64,000 bases of DNA from assembly GCA_963779515.1 (NCBI GenBank), contig CAVZYN010000018.1, forward strand, positions 620,001 through 684,000. Direction: 5' to 3'. A program made the position numbers and the translations under genes. The notes beneath the pieces were generated by a model. It ran no database searches. It saw only the letters and a program-made list of their open reading frames with translations, and was not told where the DNA came from. Positions 10,292-19,163 of the stretch are shown one piece after another (the stretch's first letter is position 1; the number at the start of each line of letters is the position of its first letter). The DNA comes from CAVZYN01 sp963779515. Lineage in GTDB: Bacteria > Pseudomonadota > Alphaproteobacteria > Rhizobiales > Hyphomicrobiaceae.

Positions 10292-11901
10292 CGCGGCCCG
10301 CGCTTGAAAAACGCTGGCGATGGTTGCTCCGGCTCGGGCGCAGCGCCGATGATATCCGGCCCCCAGCTCGCACAAGATGGCGTCTGCGCATTGTGAGCGC
10401 TCAATCGCTTCGTGTAGTCCCCGCGCGAGAACCAACCGTGCCGCAAGATGTCCGAGAGTTCTTTCACGTTCAGATGCGTGAAGCCTTCGACGGAATAGGG
10501 CTCGATCCCCATGGAAGCAAAGACATTGGCGTAGGCATTCTGTACGCTGGCGTAAGCGAGATCGTATTTGACCTCGGCGACGAGCGTGTTCATCTCTTCA
10601 CGAATCATCGTTTGCTCGCTGATCCGGTCGCCGCCAGCCTCGACACGCAACTGATTGAGCAGCCGGCGCTGGACATCGAAATAGTGCGCGGCGGTCTTGA
10701 GCTCGCGCCCATAGTGCATGAACCGCGTACGGCTGACATGGACCTGTGTCATCACAGCCATGGTGAGGGCGAGCGAGCGCGAATCGAGAAGCTCGCCTTG
10801 GGCCTCGATCACCCTCTTGCGTGCCGGGTATTGGAAAACCCGCAACAGGTTCCAGCTCGCCTTGGCGCCCCAGTTCAACCAGTTGTTGCTCTGCAGAAGA
10901 TCGTTGCTGTCATAGTTGGAGGCCGCCAGCACATTGAAGCCGGGCAACAGCTCGATCAGCGCCGCATCTGCCTCGTGTTCGTTGATGCGTTGCTGATAGC
11001 TGACTTCGCGCAATTCCGGCCTGTTCAGCATTGCAGTGCGCAACATATCCTTGGCCGGAACGCACAGCTTCGGCAGATCCTTGTCCCGCGTCGGCAGCGA
11101 AAGCCGGATCTCCTCGCCCGGCGGCACGTTCATCAATGCCGCGAGCTGCGACTTGGAGATCGATAGCTCGCGCTGGAGCTCCTGCACGGTCCGTGTGATT
11201 TCAACGAGTTCGCGCTCGTAAGTTAAAGCCGTGATCGGTGAAGTCTGCCGCGTATCATAGAGCGATCGGGCATTCGCAATCGCCTTGGTCGTCCGACCTT
11301 CGAGAGCCGACAAGCGCGCGATGAGGCGATCCGCACTGACCGCGCGCCAATAGGCGGTGCGGACATCCTCAAGAATCCGGTGCACAACTTTGCGCCGCAT
11401 TTCTTCGGCAATCAGCGCCTTGTCCGCCGCCTGGCGCGCGCGCACGTAAGAAAGTCCGAAATCGAGAATGCTCCAGCTGAACCCAACGTCAGCCGTCTTC
11501 AGTTTCTTTTCTTGCGACGTCGACGGCTGCAGCGACGGTTGAAGCGTTTCGAGCGAGAGACTGAGCCCCCCTGAGTACTTGTCGCGAGCGGCATAACCCG
11601 AATTCGCGACAAAATTCGGCAGCATGTTGTAATGCGTTAGATCGAGTTCCTTGACCCGCAACGCGTGCTGCATGATCTCGACTTTTTGGTCGAGATTATA
11701 CTTGAGGGCGCGCGCCATCGCCTCATCGAGGCTGATCGGCGCCTGTACGGGTTCTTGATCGGCTGTCACACGCTCAAGACGGTCATCCGCCGAGCCGATG
11801 AGCTGGCTTGCCGTAAAGGCTTGCGGCATGACGCTGCAGCCGCTCAGCAACAGGGCGGCGCCAGAGAGAAACACCAGGAAAGATCTGGAAACGGAAATCA
11901 A
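10288..11901 (-). CDS. TolC-family outer-membrane efflux lipoprotein
   Basis: A 537-residue outer-membrane factor, first gene of the export operon. The N-terminus is a lipoprotein signal with lipobox LSGC and the acylated Cys at residue 22. The rest has the long alternating coiled segments typical of the family, including SLDEAMARALKYNLDQ, ISKSQLAALMNVPPGEE and a repeat-like second half with MNRPELREVSYQQ. The trimer would form an outer-membrane channel with a periplasmic tunnel. The C-terminal tail after about residue 490 is polar and Pro-rich. The only inner-membrane components nearby are the HlyD fusions; no ABC or RND pump is encoded between here and the window edge. Confidence 0.9.
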   Translation of the reverse strand: MISVSRSFLVFLSGAALLLSGCSVMPQAFTASQLIGSADDRLERVTADQEPVQAPISLDEAMARALKYNLDQKVEIMQHALRVKELDLTHYNMLPNFVANSGYAARDKYSGGLSLSLETLQPSLQPSTSQEKKLKTADVGFSWSILDFGLSYVRARQAADKALIAEEMRRKVVHRILEDVRTAYWRAVSADRLIARLSALEGRTTKAIANARSLYDTRQTSPITALTYERELVEITRTVQELQRELSISKSQLAALMNVPPGEEIRLSLPTRDKDLPKLCVPAKDMLRTAMLNRPELREVSYQQRINEHEADAALIELLPGFNVLAASNYDSNDLLQSNNWLNWGAKASWNLLRVFQYPARKRVIEAQGELLDSRSLALTMAVMTQVHVSRTRFMHYGRELKTAAHYFDVQRRLLNQLRVEAGGDRISEQTMIREEMNTLVAEVKYDLAYASVQNAYANVFASMGIEPYSVEGFTHLNVKELSDILRHGWFSRGDYTKRLSAHNAQTPSCASWGPDIIGAAPEPEQPSPAFFKRGPR

Positions 11902-12238
11902 GGTATCGTCCGACAGCTATGGGAGGTCTCAACGCCACAACTCAGACGAATCACGCAGCTTACTGCCTACTGTTGCACAGCCGACCGCTGTTAATAAACT
12001 GTTAATATCTGAGTCTGAAGCGTGTGAGCAAATCAGTGACAGTCGACCGCGAGGACGTCCGTCATGGCTCTCTTGTTGGTCGTCGCCACAGAAATAAAAA
12101 CGAATATTATCATATGGTTATAATTCAAAGCGAACAACTCAATGTTGCTCGAATGCCATTCAATATCCGAATGTCAACAATCATTTTGGGAGGCAGCGGC
12201 TTTCAATCCGCCGAACACGGCGCAACCACCCGGCGCGC
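11902..12238. promoter_or_regulatory. Upstream region of the tolC-hlyD-M50 operon with an 11-bp direct repeat
   Basis: A 337-base gene-free stretch. It holds two copies of ctgttaata at 11988-11996 and 11999-12007, spaced exactly 11 bases, about one helical turn and about 90 bases upstream of the TolC start. This arrangement would suit a tandem regulator site. Further upstream (12090-12180) is an AT-rich stretch. No open reading frame here resembles a gene. Confidence 0.4.
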
Positions 12239-13213
12239 TCAATTGGAGGAGATCGCGCGGCGCACGGTGGCCTCGGATTTCCCCGAGGAGCAGAGCCCGG
12301 AGATCTCGATCGCCATATGCGTCAAACCGTGGTTCTCCTTGCCGCGTCCGTTGGCGGCCAGGACCACCGCATTGTGTCCTGCGGCATTCATCGTATCGGC
12401 ATATCGTTTCTGCTGGTCGAACGGTGTGCGTTGGTCTTTGGGATCGGCAAGCACGTAGATTTTCCGGTCGGCACTGGCCGCAACCCGTGGCGTCGCCCCG
12501 AGTACATCGAAGAAGTACTCGGAAAGCTGGGATTTCTCGCGCTCGACGTCGACTGAACCTTGCCGCGCCTTGGCCCGTGCCCGGGTCACGATATCGGGCA
12601 TGTCGAAGCCGCCGGATGCGAGCGCGGCGCAGCCGATATCTTTGCGGCCGAGAGCCAGTAAGCCAGCGGCAACGGTCGACCCACCTGACTGCCCCGCGAG
12701 ATTGATACGCTCGAGTTTGAGCCGCGCCTTGATCTCGTCAACGGCCGCGTTGATCGTCTCGATCTCGGGCGCGCGCTTGGCGCCGCCATGATTGCCGGAC
12801 GATCCGAATACTCCGGGGCGGGCAATGAAAACGTAACGGACGCCATGAACCCGCGCCCTTTGGTCAAGGAATTGACGCAGGCGCTTCAGGTAGTCGTCGA
12901 GCTTGCCGGGGGTTGCCGCGTCAGCTGGCGGAACATCGCCGTCGAGCAAGAAGATTGTCTGAGTTGAGCTCGCACTGGTGCCGGCAACGTAGTAGGCGAT
13001 GCATTCCGATCCAAGACTATGCGCCACGAACACGCGCCCGGATTTGCTTTCACAAGGTCCGCGCGAAATCGCCTCACTCGAAAGCATCGTCTCGTAATGC
13101 TGTACGGGCCGCTGGCGAATCCGCTCCGCTGCCAGCCCTGCCGAAGGCGCGGCGAAAGCCATCACCAGCAACAGCGATGAGACCCCGTTACGATAGCAAT
13201 TGATCCACGCCAT
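12239..13213 (-). CDS. Secreted alpha/beta hydrolase
   Basis: A 324-residue protein with an N-terminal signal peptide (about residues 1-29, ending GLAAE) and an alpha/beta-hydrolase fold. The nucleophile elbow is GQSGG at residues 174-178, with Ser176 the probable nucleophile. A candidate acid lies in LADPKDQRTP and a candidate His in ENHGLTH near residue 300. An earlier HSLGS near residue 65 also resembles an elbow but lies too close to the N-terminus. It is probably a periplasmic esterase, peptidase or thioesterase; the substrate is unknown. It stands alone on the minus strand and is divergent from moaA. Confidence 0.8.
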   Translation of the reverse strand: MAWINCYRNGVSSLLLVMAFAAPSAGLAAERIRQRPVQHYETMLSSEAISRGPCESKSGRVFVAHSLGSECIAYYVAGTSASSTQTIFLLDGDVPPADAATPGKLDDYLKRLRQFLDQRARVHGVRYVFIARPGVFGSSGNHGGAKRAPEIETINAAVDEIKARLKLERINLAGQSGGSTVAAGLLALGRKDIGCAALASGGFDMPDIVTRARAKARQGSVDVEREKSQLSEYFFDVLGATPRVAASADRKIYVLADPKDQRTPFDQQKRYADTMNAAGHNAVVLAANGRGKENHGLTHMAIEISGLCSSGKSEATVRRAISSN

Positions 13214-13416
13214 TTACGCTCGCCAAAGTCGACCGTCGACTAATCCAGTGCCGAAATTTGTTCCTATACAACGCTCTAGGTCAAGCGCCAGTGCATGACA
13301 ATGACGTAAAATCGACCCGATGGGACTGGAATAGATCGCCTGGATGTGGTCAATGGACTTGTCTCGGAACGAGAGCGAGACACGCCGGACAAGCCCTTGT
13401 TCTCCTGAGTAGCGCA

Positions 13417-14446
13417 ATGCAATCGATTGAGCTTCCGTTCGCACCCGAAAAGCCGATGGTCGATCCGTTCGGACGGCACATCAGCTACTTGCGCGTCTCG
13501 GTTACGGATCGGTGTGATTTCCGCTGTGTCTATTGCATGTCCGAGCACATGACGTTCCTGCCGAAGAAGGACCTCCTGACACTCGAAGAACTCGATCGCC
13601 TCTGTGGCGCTTTTGTCGCCAAGGGCGTACGCAAACTCAGGATCACGGGCGGCGAACCCCTCGTGCGCAAGAACATCATGTGGCTGTTCCGCAGCCTGTC
13701 GCGACACTTGAAGTCCGGTTGTCTGGAAGAGCTGACGCTGACGACCAATGGCAGTCAGCTGCCCAAATATGCGGACGAGCTGCGCGACTGCGGCGTTGAG
13801 CGGATCAATGTCTCATTGGACACATTGAAGCCGGATCGCTTCAAGGAGATCACCCGCTGGGGCGAGTACTCGGACGTGGTCGCGGGCCTGGATGCAGCGC
13901 AGCGCGCAGGCCTCAAAGTCAAGATCAACGCTGTCGCCTTGAAGGGCGTCAACGAGGACGAAATCGAGGATTTGACGCGCTTTGCTCATGGCCGTGGCAT
14001 GGACCTGACGCTGATCGAGACAATGCCGCTGGGCGACATCGACGGAGACAGGACGGATCAATATCTGCCCCTCTCGTTGGTGCGGTCGCGGTTGGCACAA
14101 AAATTCACTCTCGATGAGATCGACTATCGCACCGGCGGCCCTGCGCGTTACGTGCGGGTCAAGGAAACCGGCGGCCGGCTCGGGTTCATCACGCCGATGA
14201 CGCACAATTTTTGCGAGACGCTGCAATCGCGTGCGCCTGACGTGCACGGGCACGCTCTACATGTGTCTCGGCCAAGAAGACGCGGCCGATTTACGAGCGC
14301 CGCTGCGCGCAAGCAACGATGACGATGTGCTGTCGAGAGCGATCGACGAGGCCATTCTCCGCAAGCCCAAAGGCCACGACTTCATCATTGATCGTCGCAC
14401 AAAAAAACCAGCCGTATCGCGTCACATGAGCGTAACGGGCGGTTGA
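13417..14446 (+). CDS. moaA: GTP 3',8-cyclase MoaA (frameshift in the C-terminal third)
   Basis: Radical-SAM enzyme that converts GTP to 3',8-cyclo-GTP, the first step of molybdenum cofactor synthesis. The SAM cluster motif is intact (CDFRCVYC), followed by the GGEP motif (RITGGEPLVR). The frame changes at base 14221: removing one extra c restores FCETCNRVRLTCTG, the second 4Fe-4S Cys cluster, and a tail that ends in Gly-Gly as expected for MoaA. Without this correction the second cluster is lost. ATG 13417 is chosen; an in-frame ATG near 13456 is possible. The cofactor is needed by the molybdenum hydroxylase near 58.9-62.8 kb. The break is more likely a sequence error than inactivation. Confidence 0.9.
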
Positions 14447-14552
14447 GCCTTCTTAACGGACGGGCGCCGATCATTGTCGTTCAAAACCCGCTTGTCTTGC
14501 CTCCACCAGACTAGCCCTCGCTGATGCGATACCTTAAGCGGATCATGCGCCG

Positions 14553-15536
14553 GTGAATCCCGGCCGGCGAAATAGTGGGGCGGCAGTGGCGGAGCGACGG
14601 ACGGCGAGCAACGACGCGCCAGGTTTCGGCGTCTCCGGGCAAGCGCCCCGCAGCCCGCGCACCGTCTCCAATTCACGCGGCATCTTCTTCATGCTGGTCG
14701 CTATGGCTGCGTTCGTCAGTGGTGACGCCTTGATGAAATTGGCAAGCGCAAGCCTACCCACGGGAGAAACGATTTTCATTCGCGGAGTCGTTGCCAGCGC
14801 TCTCGTCTGGACAGCCGTTCTGGCAAGCGCTGCCCGGCGCCAGGTGGTTCACGCTTTCACGCGCATCATGGCTCTCAGATCAGGCGCTGATGTCGGAGGC
14901 GCGTTTCTGTTTCAGTCGGCATTGTCGCGCATGCCATTTGCCGACGCGAGCGCCGTGCTGCAGATCAATCCTTTGATGGTCACGGCGGCGGCGGCGGTGT
15001 TTCTCGGTGAAAAGGTCGGGTGGCGGCGTTGGACTGCGACTGCAATCGGGTTCCTCGGCGTTCTCCTTATCATTCGGCCCGGCTCGAGCTCGTTCAGCTG
15101 GTGGAGTGTTGTGCTGATCGGCGCCGTGATCTGCGCGACGGCGCGTGATCTCGCGACGCGGAAAATCGAAACCGGCATTCCCGCATTGGTCATCACGGCC
15201 GTATCGGTCACCGCAGTCATGCTGGTGAGCCTCCTCTTGCTTCCGTTCGAAGAGTGGATCATGCCGGACTCTCCAACGTTGTCGAGATTGGTTGCGGCAG
15301 GGGCGTTGATGCTGGCGGGGCAGCTTTGCGTCGTCATTTCGATCCGCTGCAGCGATATTTCCGCTGTCGTGCCGTTCCGGTATTCCGCGATCCTCTGGTC
15401 TATTGGCTTGGGGATCATGATTTGGGGTGAAACTCCAGATCGCTTGACCTTGTTGGGTATCGCAATCGTAGCCGCAGCTGGCCTCTACGCCTTTTTCCGC
15501 GAACAAAAGCTCAGGCGTTTGGCGGCGGCAAAATGA
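14553..15536 (+). CDS. EamA/DMT-family transporter, first of a tandem pair
   Basis: A 327-residue inner-membrane protein with about ten hydrophobic segments in two EamA halves of five. It begins after a polar 45-residue N-terminus that may partly be an over-long start; an internal Met precedes LVAMAAFVSGDALMKLA. Typical features include LMVTAAAAVFLGEKVGWRRW at the end of the first half. The family exports or exchanges metabolites such as amino acids and nucleotide-type compounds; the substrate is unknown. Its stop overlaps the next gene's ATG (atga), so the two are translationally coupled. Confidence 0.85.
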   Translation: MNPGRRNSGAAVAERRTASNDAPGFGVSGQAPRSPRTVSNSRGIFFMLVAMAAFVSGDALMKLASASLPTGETIFIRGVVASALVWTAVLASAARRQVVHAFTRIMALRSGADVGGAFLFQSALSRMPFADASAVLQINPLMVTAAAAVFLGEKVGWRRWTATAIGFLGVLLIIRPGSSSFSWWSVVLIGAVICATARDLATRKIETGIPALVITAVSVTAVMLVSLLLLPFEEWIMPDSPTLSRLVAAGALMLAGQLCVVISIRCSDISAVVPFRYSAILWSIGLGIMIWGETPDRLTLLGIAIVAAAGLYAFFREQKLRRLAAAK

Positions 15537-16447
15537 CGGGCAATTTGCGCGGTATCCTCGCCATGATGATCTCGATGGCGGCCTTCACCGCCGGCGATTC
15601 GATCATAAAGGTGGTTGGGCGCTCTTTGCCGGTCGGAGAAATACTGTTTCTGCGCGGCTTGTTCTCAATTGTGCTGACGTGCCTTCTGATCTGGTGGACA
15701 GACCAATGGCCTGACTGGCCACGAGCAAGGAGTGCACTGATCGCTTGGCGGACCATGGCCGAAGTCGCAGGCAGCGTCATGTTCTTCGTCGGCCTGATGT
15801 ACCTGCCATTCGCGGATGTGGCGGCCATCGGCCAGTTTACGCCGCTCGCAGTAACGGCAGGCGCTGCACTTTTTCTTGGCGAAGCCGTGGGCTGGCGGCG
15901 CTGGGCGGCGACGCTGGTCGGACTCGTTGGTGTTCTCGTCATTATCCAGCCGGGCAGCAGCAGTTTTCAATGGGCGGCGCTCTACATCGTCGCGGCGGTT
16001 CTCGGCATTTCAGCGCGCGATCTCATAACGCGTCGAATTTCGCGCGATGTTCCAGCGCTTATTATCGCGGCGATGTCGTCGGTAGCTCTATGCGGCTTTG
16101 GTCTAGCCATGGCAATGCTCGAAACCTGGGTCTATCCAACGCCTCGATCGGTCATGCTTCTCGCCGTTGCTGCCGTGACTGTCACGACAGGATACTATTG
16201 GGTCGTCGTAGCCATGCGTACAGGAGAGCCAGGGGTCGTCGCGCCGTTCCGCTACTCAGCCATGCTCTTTGCTTTGGCAATCAGCTTTTTTGTTTTTGAT
16301 GAGCGTCCTAACGCAACCAGTATGCTCGGCGTCGCGCTCGTGATTGCCGCGGGAGTCTACACCTTGCATCGAGAGCAAGTACGCCGGCGCGAAGCCCTCG
16401 CGCGGGACAAGTCCATGGCGGCACTGTCGGCGGAGCCAGCGGCATGA
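15533..16447 (+). CDS. EamA/DMT-family transporter, second of a tandem pair
   Basis: A 304-residue, about ten-segment EamA protein. It is clearly a paralogue of the preceding gene: both have ISMAAF/VAMAAF with a GD(A/S) start, a SLPxGE(I/T)xFxRG segment, and ALFLGEAVGWRRW at the same place. The ATG overlaps the upstream TGA. Because EamA proteins often work as dimers of two five-helix halves, a hetero-dimer of the two products is possible but not shown. The C-terminus is short and charged (QVRRREALARDKS). The next gene, on the other strand, ends 27 bases away, so this gene closes its operon. Confidence 0.85.
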   Translation: MTGNLRGILAMMISMAAFTAGDSIIKVVGRSLPVGEILFLRGLFSIVLTCLLIWWTDQWPDWPRARSALIAWRTMAEVAGSVMFFVGLMYLPFADVAAIGQFTPLAVTAGAALFLGEAVGWRRWAATLVGLVGVLVIIQPGSSSFQWAALYIVAAVLGISARDLITRRISRDVPALIIAAMSSVALCGFGLAMAMLETWVYPTPRSVMLLAVAAVTVTTGYYWVVVAMRTGEPGVVAPFRYSAMLFALAISFFVFDERPNATSMLGVALVIAAGVYTLHREQVRRREALARDKSMAALSAEPAA

Positions 16448-16473
16448 CTTGGGATCACTCCGGACAGAGTGGG

Positions 16474-17589
16474 TCAGCTGAAGTTGAACCCATCAATCGT
16501 GATTGCGCGCTTCTCTTCGATAGAACGCTCAGCCGCAAGTCCTACCACGACCGCCTTAAGACCATCTGCAACCGAAACCTCGACAGGCTTGGCGTGCAAG
16601 ATCGCGTCACGGAACTTGAGATGCTGATAGTAGGTGGAGCCATGATGGTCGCCCGCTTTCAAGATGCTCTCATCGACGTGGACTTTGCGGCGCAGCGGGC
16701 CCTGCGGATGGCGCGGTGAGACTTCGATTTCCGCCTCGCGTTCCGTCTCGCCCGTTTGCCAGAACCTTGTCACGCCGGGCACGAAGGCCTCCACGCGCGC
16801 CCTGTCACCCGTGACGCAGATCTCCTCTTGGAAATAGGCGCCCTCCGCGAACATGCAGAGATCAAGCGCCGCGCGAACCCCTGACTTGAAGTCCACGATG
16901 ACGTAGGCGTTATCGATGATGTCGGGTACGCGTCCGCCATAACGCTCATCTCTATGATTGACGTCCATCGCGCCCGATGCGTAGACGCGCACGGGCTCGT
17001 CCTGGGTGATAAGGCGCATCAGATCGAAGAAATGGCAGCATTTCTCGACCAACGTGCCGCCCGTACGCTCTGAAAACCGGTTCCAATCGCCGACTTTCGG
17101 CAGAAATGGAAAGCGATGCTCGCGTATGGAGAGCATCTGGAGGCGGCCAACCGTACCTCTGCGCACCTCTTCGATCAGTTCCGCGACCGGCGGCATGTAG
17201 CGATACTCCATCGCCACCCAGATTGGCGCAGCATGGCTCGCAGCCGCTGCGGCAAGATTCGGAACATCGCGCGCCACCGTACAAATTGGTTTCTCGACCA
17301 GAATCGGCAACGCCTTCGTGGACGAGAAGATGTCATCCAGGATGTTTGCGTGTGTGTCGTTGGGGCTCGCTATGATCAAGGCGTCCACGAGGTTCGACGC
17401 GAGAAGATCCCGATGGTCCTCGAACGCTCTGACATCTCCGCCGGCCGCCGCCGCGCACGCGGCGCGTGAACCTGCATCCGGATCCGCCAATGCCGTAACG
17501 GTCGAGCCAGGAATCAGCGCGAGATTCTTGACATGCTCACGGGCCATCATCCCGGCGCCAATAATGCCGTAGCGGAGTGTCGTCGCCAT
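16474..17589 (-). CDS. Gfo/Idh/MocA-family NAD(P)-dependent oxidoreductase
   Basis: A 371-residue dehydrogenase. The N-terminal Rossmann motif is GIIGAGMMA (about residues 8-16). The family catalytic lysine lies in the motif VEKPI (ILVEKPICT). The C-terminal part has the family's mixed sheet domain with GGTLVEKCCHFFDLM. It would oxidise a sugar or inositol-like polyol, but the exact substrate is not visible. ATG 17589 is preferred over an upstream ATG at 17604 because gagagg sits five to ten bases before it. That ribosome site overlaps the stop of the fucose-isomerase-like gene, so the two form one operon, divergent from the sugar ABC importer. Confidence 0.88.
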   Translation of the reverse strand: MATTLRYGIIGAGMMAREHVKNLALIPGSTVTALADPDAGSRAACAAAAGGDVRAFEDHRDLLASNLVDALIIASPNDTHANILDDIFSSTKALPILVEKPICTVARDVPNLAAAAASHAAPIWVAMEYRYMPPVAELIEEVRRGTVGRLQMLSIREHRFPFLPKVGDWNRFSERTGGTLVEKCCHFFDLMRLITQDEPVRVYASGAMDVNHRDERYGGRVPDIIDNAYVIVDFKSGVRAALDLCMFAEGAYFQEEICVTGDRARVEAFVPGVTRFWQTGETEREAEIEVSPRHPQGPLRRKVHVDESILKAGDHHGSTYYQHLKFRDAILHAKPVEVSVADGLKAVVVGLAAERSIEEKRAITIDGFNFS

Positions 17590-17597
17590 GCAACCTC

Positions 17598-19001
17598 TCA
17601 GCACAACTCGACCACGGGAATACCCAGCTGTGATCCCGCGGCGCGAAGCGCGCCGCGATGATCACCATAGACGATCGCGAGATGATGCTCCAACGCATGG
17701 CCGAGGAGGCGCTGCATCGCAGCTCCGGTCCCGCCGTCGAACCTGACCGTTGCGCTGGTGCCGGTGAAACTCATGGGCGCGCGCTCGACATCGCCGCCTC
17801 CGACGATCATTGTCGTCGTATTGCGCGCCTGACTGATGCGGGCAAGCGTGATCCGCCCAGGCTTTAAAGGAAATTGGTGCAAGAGTGGCATGCGGCGGTT
17901 GGTGTGGATCTGCGCCTCCGGGCGAAACAGCGGGTCGCACATCGAGAGCGGAGCCAAACCGCAGTGCCAGAGCACGCCGGTGTTGCTCGCCGCGTCCATG
18001 TCGACGATGTCTGCGAGCCATGAACTTTCGCCCGCGATTTCCTGCAGCAGCAGCGCTGTCATGGCACCGTAGACGTCGGCCTCGCATGCCGCCGGAATTT
18101 GCGCACCGTTGAGCATCGCCATCGGCCCGCAAGCCGCGCATCCATACTCCGTGAACATCTCTGGCCAGCAGCGCACCGCCATGGCACAGCATTGCTTGTC
18201 CTGCGCGAGTGACCGCAACGCGTCGAACACCGAAAGTGAGCGATTGAGCTGCACTTGATCGACCTCATCTACGCCTTTGAGCGACACGCCGACGTCGCGG
18301 CGAAGCTTCTCGACCGTCTCCTTCGGCGCCTTCTTTGCGCGCATGAACAGTTCATCGAGCGTGATAGCCTCGACGCTCATGCCGATGAGTTGCTGCATCG
18401 CATGACGATCGTAGCGGCACGTGTCGAAGCCTGCAGGATGCTCACCCACCAAGCCAATCTTGCGCCCTTTCAAGCTTTCGAGCGTCGCTTCTGCCAGTTT
18501 CTGGTCGGCGACTGTCGAGGTTGCGGCCGGGCCGGCCAGAGGTGGGGTAACAGTGTCGCCTGACAACAATGCGGAGAGAGCCTCGGCGATGTGCGGCGAT
18601 TGCGGCGTGCGATAGAGATATGCTGCGGTTTTGTTGGCGCGGCCAAGCGCGTGAAGCGCCAGATTGAGACCACAGAACGAATTGAGACGAAGCCGCCCAC
18701 CGCTGCGCGGCTCTGGAAACGCCCAAATCGAAAGCGGCGCCTCGACAGCGCGCGCCAACTCGACGGTCATCGATGCATCGGTGAAAGTCACTTGCAAAAG
18801 CAGCAATGCATCGAGCTTTTGGGCCGCGAGATCCTTCAGCGCCACCCTCGCGTCAGATGCGTCGAACAAGAGCTTGCGCGAACCGATCAGTTCCACGCCG
18901 AGTGTGTCGAGCGCTGCAAATGCCTCGCGCGCCATCTCTTCGGCAAAAGGAACGTCGAAGGTCGGTCGGGCCAGGGCTGCGACACCTATGCGTTTGCTCA
19001 T
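17598..19001 (-). CDS. L-fucose/L-arabinose isomerase-like protein
   Basis: A 467-residue protein resembling the L-fucose isomerase superfamily. The N-terminal half has a Rossmann-like layout (SKRIGVAALARPTFDVPF ... KLDALLLLQVTFTDA). The C-terminal half has AMAVRCWPEMFTEYGCAACG and GVLWHCGLAPLSM, segments usual in these isomerase-like proteins. The family includes true ketol isomerases and other enzymes, so the reaction is not certain. ATG 19001 is used; an in-frame ATG at 19025 gives eight more residues. It is translated just before the Gfo/Idh/MocA dehydrogenase and faces the sugar ABC importer, which supports a role in sugar catabolism. Confidence 0.78.
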   Translation of the reverse strand: MSKRIGVAALARPTFDVPFAEEMAREAFAALDTLGVELIGSRKLLFDASDARVALKDLAAQKLDALLLLQVTFTDASMTVELARAVEAPLSIWAFPEPRSGGRLRLNSFCGLNLALHALGRANKTAAYLYRTPQSPHIAEALSALLSGDTVTPPLAGPAATSTVADQKLAEATLESLKGRKIGLVGEHPAGFDTCRYDRHAMQQLIGMSVEAITLDELFMRAKKAPKETVEKLRRDVGVSLKGVDEVDQVQLNRSLSVFDALRSLAQDKQCCAMAVRCWPEMFTEYGCAACGPMAMLNGAQIPAACEADVYGAMTALLLQEIAGESSWLADIVDMDAASNTGVLWHCGLAPLSMCDPLFRPEAQIHTNRRMPLLHQFPLKPGRITLARISQARNTTTMIVGGGDVERAPMSFTGTSATVRFDGGTGAAMQRLLGHALEHHLAIVYGDHRGALRAAGSQLGIPVVELC

Positions 19002-19163
19002 CGTTTTCTCAATGCCCGCTTTCATAATGTCCGTGTCAGCGGAACTGTGCGACCGCATGTTTTAATGTGTTGTGACTGACAATGCACTGAGACGGCAATT
19101 GACGGATCCAAATGTCTCGGGCACTCTTCTATAAGACCGTCTCTTAACCAGAGCCAGCGCCGC
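19002..19163. promoter_or_regulatory. Divergent promoter region of the sugar block
   Basis: 162 bases between the divergent isomerase-like and ABC ATPase genes. It must hold promoters for both directions. TTGACG at 19099 and TATAAG at 19130 are visible on the plus strand but are too far apart (about 25 bases) to form one standard promoter. No clear operator palindrome was recognised. Confidence 0.35.

Noticed and set aside
19099..19135. TTGACG and TATAAG as the promoter of the sugar ABC operon
   Set aside because: The spacing of about 25 bases is too large for a standard sigma-70 promoter, and no better pair was visible.
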